Source: Hydractinia symbiolongicarpus | Lineage: Eukaryota; Cnidaria; Hydrozoa; Anthoathecata; Hydractiniidae | NCBI RefSeq assembly: GCF_029227915.1 | Contig: NC_079876.1 | Coordinates: 312,001 to 376,000, forward strand | Length of the DNA: 64,000 nt | Direction: 5' to 3' | In this document: positions 60,727 through 64,000 of the stretch, piece by piece | Position numbering within the stretch: the first letter of the stretch is position 1 | How the letters are laid out: the number at the start of each line of letters is the position of its first letter | The notes under the pieces: generated by a model | Databases searched by the model: none | What the model was told of the DNA's origin: nothing | The model's input: the letters and a program-made list of their open reading frames with translations, nothing else | Made by a program: the position numbers and the translations under genes

Positions 60727-62350
60727 GGGAAATGCGTTTACACCCTGGGTACTTTCTTTGTATACTTTTGACTATACGGGCCGAGTCCGGGATTTACGGG
60801 AAATCGCAGGTTTTTGTTTGCCGGCGATTAAACTTCTTTTATTCAGCGTCTCATCAAAAATGAAAACATTTTTGAAAACTACAAGTCTGATGCGTTTTAG
60901 TGGTGAAAAAATAATTTAAAAATTCGTTCGGGAAATGAGTTTACTTACTGGGTACTTTCCTTGTATACTTTTGACTATACGGGCCGAGTCCGGGATTTAC
61001 GGGAAATCACGGGTTTTCGTTTGCCGGCGATTAAACATCTTTTATTCAGCGTCTCATCAAAAATGAAAACATTTTTAAAAACTACAAGTCCCATGGGCTT
61101 TAGTGGTGAAATAATAATTTAAAAAATCGTTTGGGAAATGAGTTTACTCCGTGGGTACTTTCTTTGTACACTTTTGACTATACGGGCCGAGTCCAGGATT
61201 TACGGGAAATCGCAGGTTTTCGTTTGCCGGCGATTAAACTTCTTTTATTCAGCGTCTCATTAAAAATGAAAACATTTTTGAAAACTACAAGTCTCATGCA
61301 TTTTAGTGGTGAATAAACAATTTAAAAAATCGTTCGGGAAATGAGTTTACTCCTTGGGTACTTTCTTTGTATACATTCGACTATACGGGCCAAGCCCGGG
61401 ATTTACGGGAAATCGCGGGTTTTCGTTTGCCGGTGATTAAACCTCTTTCATTAAGCGTCTCATCAAAAATAAAAACATTTTTGAAAACTACAAGTCTCAT
61501 GCGTTTTAGTGGTGAAAAAAAAAGTTAAAAAATCGTTCGGGAAATGAGTTTACTCCCTGGGTACTTTCTTTGTATACTTTTGACTATACGGGCCGAGTCC
61601 GGGATTTACGGGAAATCGCAGGTTTTCGTTTGCCGGCGATTAAACTTCTTATATTCAGCGTCACATCAAAAATGAAAACATTTTTGAAAACTACAAGTCT
61701 CATGCGTTTTAGTGGTGAAAAAATAATTTAAAAAATCGTTCGAGAAATGAGTTTACACCCTGGGTACTTTCTTTGTATACTTTTGACTATACGGGCCGAG
61801 TCCGGGATTTACGGGAAATCGCAGGTTTTCGTTTGCCGGCGATTAAACTTCTTTTATTCAGCGTCTCATCAAAAATGAAAACATTTTTGAAAACTACAAG
61901 TCTCATGCGTTTTAGTGGTGAAAAAATAATTTAAAAATTCGTTTGGGAAATGAGTTTACTCCCTGGGTACTTTCTTTGTATACTTTTGACTATACGGGCC
62001 GAGTCCGGGATTTACGGGAAATTGCGGGTTTTCGTTTGCCGGCGATTAAACTTCTTTTATTCAGCGTCTCATCAAAAATGAAAACATTTTCAAAAACTAC
62101 AAGTCTCATGCGTTTTAGTGGTGAAAAAATAATTTAAAAAATCGTTCGGGAAATGAGTTTACACCATGGGTACTTTCTTTGTACACTTTTGACAATAAGG
62201 GCCGAGTCTGGGATTTACGGGAAATCGCAGGTTTTCGTTTACCGGCGATTAAACTTCTTTTATTCAGCGTCTCATCAAAAATGAAAACATTTTTGAAAAC
62301 TACAAGTCTGATGCGTTTTAGTGGTGAAAAAATAATTTAAAAATTCGTTC
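60727..62350 (+). repeat. 8-mer-related block, rearranged copy 2
   Basis: It starts as the previous 8-mer but has a ctccgtggg monomer with tttgtacacttttg in third place, so later units are displaced by one monomer. The monomer near 62148 is unusual, with caccatggg, gacaataagg and gtttaccggcg. Confidence 0.72.
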
Positions 62351-62553
62351 GGGAAATGAGTTTACTCACTGGGTACTTTCCTTGTATACTTTTGACTATA
62401 CGGGCCGAGTCCGGGATTTACGGGAAATCACGGGTTTTCGTTTGCCGGCGATTAAACATCTTTTATTCAGCATCTCATCAAAAATGAAAACATTTTTAAA
62501 AACTACAAGTCCCATGGGCTTTAGTGGTGAAATAATAATTTAAAAAATCGTTT

Positions 62554-63365
62554 GGGAAATGAGTTTACTCCGTGGGTACTTTCTTTGTACACTTTTGACT
62601 ATACGGGCCGAGTCCAGGATTTACGGGAAATCGCAGGTTTTCGTTTGCCGGCGATTAAACTTCTTTTATTCAGCGTCTCATTAAAAATGAAAACATTTTT
62701 GAAAACTACAAGTCTCATGCGTTTTAGTGGTGAATAAATAATTTAAAAAATCGTTCGGGAAATGAGTTTACTCCCTGGGTACTTTCTTTGTATACATTCG
62801 ACTATACGGGCCAAGCCCGGGATTTACGGGAAATCGCGGGTTTTCGTTTGCCGGTGATTAAACCTCTTTCATTAAGCGTCTCATCAAAAATGAAAACATT
62901 TTTGAAAACTACAAGTCTCATGCGTTTTAGTGGTGAAAAAAAAATTTAAAAAATCGTTCGGGAAATGAGTTTACTCCCTGGGTACTTTCTTTGTATACTT
63001 TTGACTATACGGGCCGAGTCCGGGATTTACGGGAAATCGCAGGTTTTTGTTTGCCGGCGATTAAACTTCTTATATTCAGCGTCACATCAAAAATGAAAAC
63101 ATTTTTGAAAACTACAAGTCTCATGCGTTTTAGTGGTGAAAAAATAATTTAAACAATGGTTCGAGAAATGAGTTTGCACCCTGGGTACTTTCTTTGTATA
63201 CTTTTGACTATACGGGCCGAGTCCGGGATTTACGGGAAATCGCAGGTTTTCGTTTGCCGGCGATTAAACTTCTTTTATTCAGCGTCTCATCAAAAATGAA
63301 AACATTTTTAAAAACTACAAGTCCCATGGGCTTTAGTGGTGAAAAAATAATTTAAAAAATCGTTT
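62554..63365 (+). repeat. 4-mer (812 bp) with tttgtacacttttg mark, copy 1
   Basis: Four monomers: ctccgtggg with gtacactttt and a gtgaataaataattt tail; attcgac / caagcccggg with ggtgattaaacctctttc; ctccctggg with cgtcacatc; and a gaaatgag / gcacc monomer with cgagaaatg. The series restarts at 63366, and its first member also occurs at 61133. Confidence 0.85.
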
Positions 63366-63974
63366 GGGAAATGAGTTTACTCCGTGGGTACTTTCTTTGT
63401 ACACTTTTGACTATACGGGCCGAGTCCAGGATTTACGGGAAATCGCAGGTTTTCGTTTGCCGGCGATTAAACTTCTTTTATTCAGCGTCTCATTAAAAAT
63501 GAAAACATTTTTGAAAACTACAAGTCTCATGCGTTTTAGTGGTGAATAAATAATTTAAAAAATCGTTCGGGAAATGAGTTTACTCCCTGGGTACTTTCTT
63601 TGTATACATTCGACTATACGGGCCAAGCCCGGGTTTTACGGGAAATCGCGGGTTTTCGTTTGCCGGTGATTAAACCTCTTTCATTAAGCGTCTCATCAAA
63701 AATGAAAACATTTTTGAAAACTACAAGTCTCATGCGTTTTAGTGGTGAAAAAAAAATTTAAAAAATCGTTCGGGAAATGAGTTTACTCCCTGGGTACTTT
63801 CTTTGTATACTTTTGACTATACGGGCCGAGTCCGGGATTTACGGGAAATCGCAGGTTTTCGTTTGCCGGCGATTAAACTTCTTATATTCAGCGTCACATC
63901 AAAAATGAAAACATTTTTGAAAACTACAAGTCTCATGCGTTTTAGTGGTGAAAAAATAATTTAAAAAATGGTTC
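63366..63974 (+). repeat. 4-mer (812 bp), copy 2, first three monomers
   Basis: It repeats the order of 62554-63162 at an 812-bp offset. The aaatggttcgagaaatg start of the fourth monomer (63975) matches that of the preceding copy near 63156, so the 4-mer continues beyond the window. Confidence 0.85.
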
Positions 63975-64000
63975 GAGAAATGAGTTTGCACACTGGGTAC
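63975..64000 (+). repeat. Partial monomer at right edge
   Basis: The window ends 26 bp into a monomer of the cgagaaatgag / gtttgcacac type. The array therefore extends to the right. Confidence 0.93.

Larger units (their letters stand above)
1..64000 (+). repeat. Satellite DNA array, 203-bp monomer, head-to-tail
   Basis: The same monomer recurs without interruption from end to end. The first monomer starts fall at 187, 390, 593, 796 and 999, exactly 203 bp apart. All copies have the same orientation, and no unique sequence or foreign insertion was seen. A consensus written by eye has 76 G or C in 203 bp (37%) and 12 CpG sites, about 1.7 times the number expected from its base composition. Most copies differ from this consensus at only a handful of positions, and the differences define recurring subtypes. 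The size is close to one nucleosome plus linker, as in many plant and animal centromeric satellites. Assignment to a centromere is inference; nothing in the DNA proves it. I do not recognise the satellite family by name. Confidence 0.97.
46931..64000 (+). repeat. Domain D: heterogeneous full-length monomers
   Basis: All monomers are about 203 bp. New subtypes are ctccgtggg with catgggctttag upstream; ggaaacgag with tactttatttg and cgtcacatc; cgagaaatgag with cacc; ggaaaggag with ctgagtac and tcgtttcccggcg; and gggtcgagtccggggttt with aaatggcggg. Small indels are commoner than elsewhere, for example a 7-bp loss near 47516 and A-run length changes near 47318, 50761 and 53399. No gene is present. 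Confidence 0.85.

Noticed and set aside
1-64000. CRISPR array or other repeat-spacer system
   Set aside because: The repeat is 203 bp with no unique spacers; successive units are similar over their full length.
1-64000. Ribosomal RNA intergenic spacer or tRNA/5S gene cluster
   Set aside because: No segment resembles rRNA, 5S or tRNA genes; no cloverleaf, or A and B box pair in the right spacing, was recognised in the monomer.
1-64000. Transposon or retrotransposon insertion, or orientation switch within the array
   Set aside because: All monomer starts follow in phase, apart from the listed indels, and no reverse-oriented unit, terminal repeat or target-site duplication was seen.

Overview
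The window is a single, uninterrupted block of satellite DNA. All 64 kb read as head-to-tail copies of one monomer of about 203 bp (about 37% G+C), every copy in the same orientation. The window opens at monomer position 18 and closes 26 bp into a monomer, so the array continues beyond both ends. I find no protein-coding gene, RNA gene, transposon, CRISPR array or other unique sequence. A tandem array this large, with nested multimeric (higher-order) repeats, points to a eukaryotic chromosome, most plausibly centromeric or pericentromeric heterochromatin. The species and the chromosomal location cannot be read from the sequence. I count roughly 280 full-length monomers, about 34 copies of a 181-bp deletion derivative and two 305-bp hybrid units.

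Monomer numbering used here puts position 1 at the ggg of the sequence gttcgggaaatgag. In order, a monomer holds: a variable segment (positions 11-25) that distinguishes subtypes; a gtatac palindrome (about 34-39); a G+C-rich stretch with four CGGG motifs about 10 bp apart (51, 62, 71, 81); the conserved box tttgccggcgattaaac (91-107); a dyad (128-149) able to form a 9-bp stem around AAAA; a second diagnostic segment (catgcgttttag or catgggctttag, about 163-174); and an A/T-rich tail (about 180-198).

Four domains differ in monomer type and in higher-order repeat (HOR) structure. Domain A (1-15604) has full-length monomers with local multimer duplications (2.03, 1.015 and about 2.4 kb). Domain B (15605-34546) mixes 203-bp and 181-bp monomers in fixed orders, giving HORs of 9 units (1739 bp), 15 units (2979 bp), and 6 units (1152 and 1174 bp). 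Domain C (34547 to about 46930) is the most homogeneous: two copies of a 6-mer (1218 bp), then three almost identical copies of a 10-mer (2030 bp), then a reshuffled zone with 812- and 1117-bp duplications. Domain D (about 46931-64000) is more heterogeneous, with short-range 2-, 4-, 5-, 6- and 8-mer duplications.

The short reading frames (mostly 60-100 codons) are by-products of the repeat and are not annotated as genes. Because 203 is not a multiple of three, each copy shifts frame relative to the last; the longer frames occur exactly where an indel restores the frame. The interest of the window lies in its architecture: several generations of nested HORs, a deletion monomer locked into fixed HOR slots, a three-monomer cassette shared between HOR families, and a mutation pattern dominated by CpG transitions in a monomer that is nonetheless rich in CpG.
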